From Acidobacteriota bacterium (GTDB lineage: Bacteria > Acidobacteriota > Terriglobia > Terriglobales > SCQP01), in assembly GCA_021823305.1 (NCBI GenBank), contig JAKAOE010000148.1, positions 1-5,695 on the forward strand: a stretch of DNA of 5,695 nucleotides, read 5' to 3'. This document shows, piece after piece, positions 5,226 through 5,695 of the stretch. Made by a program: the position numbers and the translations under genes. The stretch's first letter is position 1; each line of letters starts with the position of its first letter. The notes beneath the pieces were generated by a model, which did no database searches, had not been told where the DNA came from, and worked only from the letters and a program-made list of their open reading frames with translations.

Positions 5226-5695
5226 ATGCGAAGCTCGATCCTGCTTTTACCCGCTCTCGCGAGAGCCTGCGCCGCCGCCCCCCCCCGGGGCGAGTCGGCG
5301 CGGTAGAGGCTCGGCCCCCGCGACTTCCGTCGTCCAGCTTAACGGTCGCGCAGTCGTGGCCAACCGCGTTCTGCTGAAGTTTAAGTCACCCGCCACAGCG
5401 GCAGAACTTGAGGCCTTACGCGCGACGACCTCAGCCAGCTATCTTGAGCCGTTGGGCGGCGCCGGCTGGTATCGCCTGGATTCACCCACCGTGTCAACGG
5501 CGTCTCTCCTGTCCGAGCTCACCGCAGATTCGGCGATCGCCAAGGTCGAGCCCGATTTCGTGGGCCGGCCCGAGGCGATACGCTTTCCGGGAGGGGTACC
5601 GGCGCGCCCCGGACGGATGGTCGATTCGATGCCCAACGACCCAACCTATCCGCTGCAGTGGGCCTTCGAGAACACGGGCCAGGACGAACACAGCG
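5226..5695 (+). CDS. S8 subtilisin-like protease precursor, 5' part, with a frame break in a C9 tract
   Basis: The gene begins at ATG 5226 behind a strong GGAGG and encodes a signal-like start (MRSSILLLPALARACAAAPP). That frame then ends at TAG 5304-5306. From about 5287 a different frame, open to the window edge, encodes GASRRGRGSAPATSVV, then a propeptide typical of secreted subtilases: NRVLLKFKSPATAAELEAL, GGAGWYRLDSPTV and AIAKVEPDFV (5362-5565). The catalytic domain entry PNDPTYPLQW...NTGQ follows (5632-5682), a hallmark of S8 peptidases with fervidolysin-like propeptides. Removing one C from the run of nine at 5278-5286 joins the two frames exactly and gives 156 residues before the edge. 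The Asp/His/Ser triad lies beyond the window. The only in-frame alternative start, GTG 5356, has no ribosome binding site and would lose the signal peptide. The product should be exported and self-activated by propeptide removal. The family is clear; whether this copy is functional is not. Confidence 0.84.
5278..5286 (+). repeat. Homopolymer run of nine C at the protease frame break
   Basis: Nine consecutive C, followed by GGGG, lie just after the signal-like codons. Eight C would put the start codon in frame with the protease propeptide; nine breaks it. Such runs are prone both to polymerase slippage in the cell and to read-length errors. Confidence 0.9.

Noticed and set aside
5033..5377. 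114-codon plus-strand open frame covering the protease start
   Set aside because: It is a third frame that fits neither the signal-like sequence nor the propeptide, and it ends in the middle of the propeptide.

Overview
The window is very GC-rich chromosomal DNA, with strong G/C at third codon positions, from a free-living bacterium. The gene set (PAS-linked histidine kinase, HemY-type porphyrinogen oxidase, DUF892 ferritin-like protein, secreted S8 protease with a fervidolysin-like propeptide) would suit a high-GC group such as Acidobacteriota. That placement is an inference from overall impression; no marker in the window settles it. I see no insertion sequence, phage gene, CRISPR array or integration scar.

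Left part (1-1534, plus strand): the 3' portion of a sensor histidine kinase that begins before the window, a complete tRNA-Leu(CAG) with encoded CCA, and a complete gene for a DUF892/YciE-YciF ferritin-like stress protein with a good ribosome binding site. The last gene ends inside a 7-bp inverted repeat whose three-base loop is its own stop codon. It converges on the next gene.

Middle part (1556-4870, minus strand, transcribed right to left): a HemY-type protoporphyrinogen/coproporphyrinogen oxidase. Its stop overlaps (ATGA) the start of a GT4-like glycosyltransferase with a degenerate catalytic motif and an unassigned C-terminal extension of about 150 residues. A 97-bp gap then leads to a small ArsR-type winged-helix regulator without the classical metal-binding motifs. 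The first two genes are probably translationally coupled; whether the regulator is co-transcribed with them is open.

Right part (4871-5695): a 355-bp divergent intergenic region with a perfect 12-bp palindrome, a GC-rich inverted repeat and candidate promoters. It is followed by the 5' end of a secreted subtilisin-like (S8) protease. The start codon, ribosome binding site and signal-like sequence lie in one frame, while the propeptide and the beginning of the catalytic domain lie in another. The switch is best placed in a run of nine C at 5278-5286. This frame break is the most noteworthy observation: it is either a sequencing or assembly error, a true inactivation, or a phase-variable switch.

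Apart from that, the window looks like ordinary housekeeping and accessory chromosome. I found no convincing new multi-gene system.
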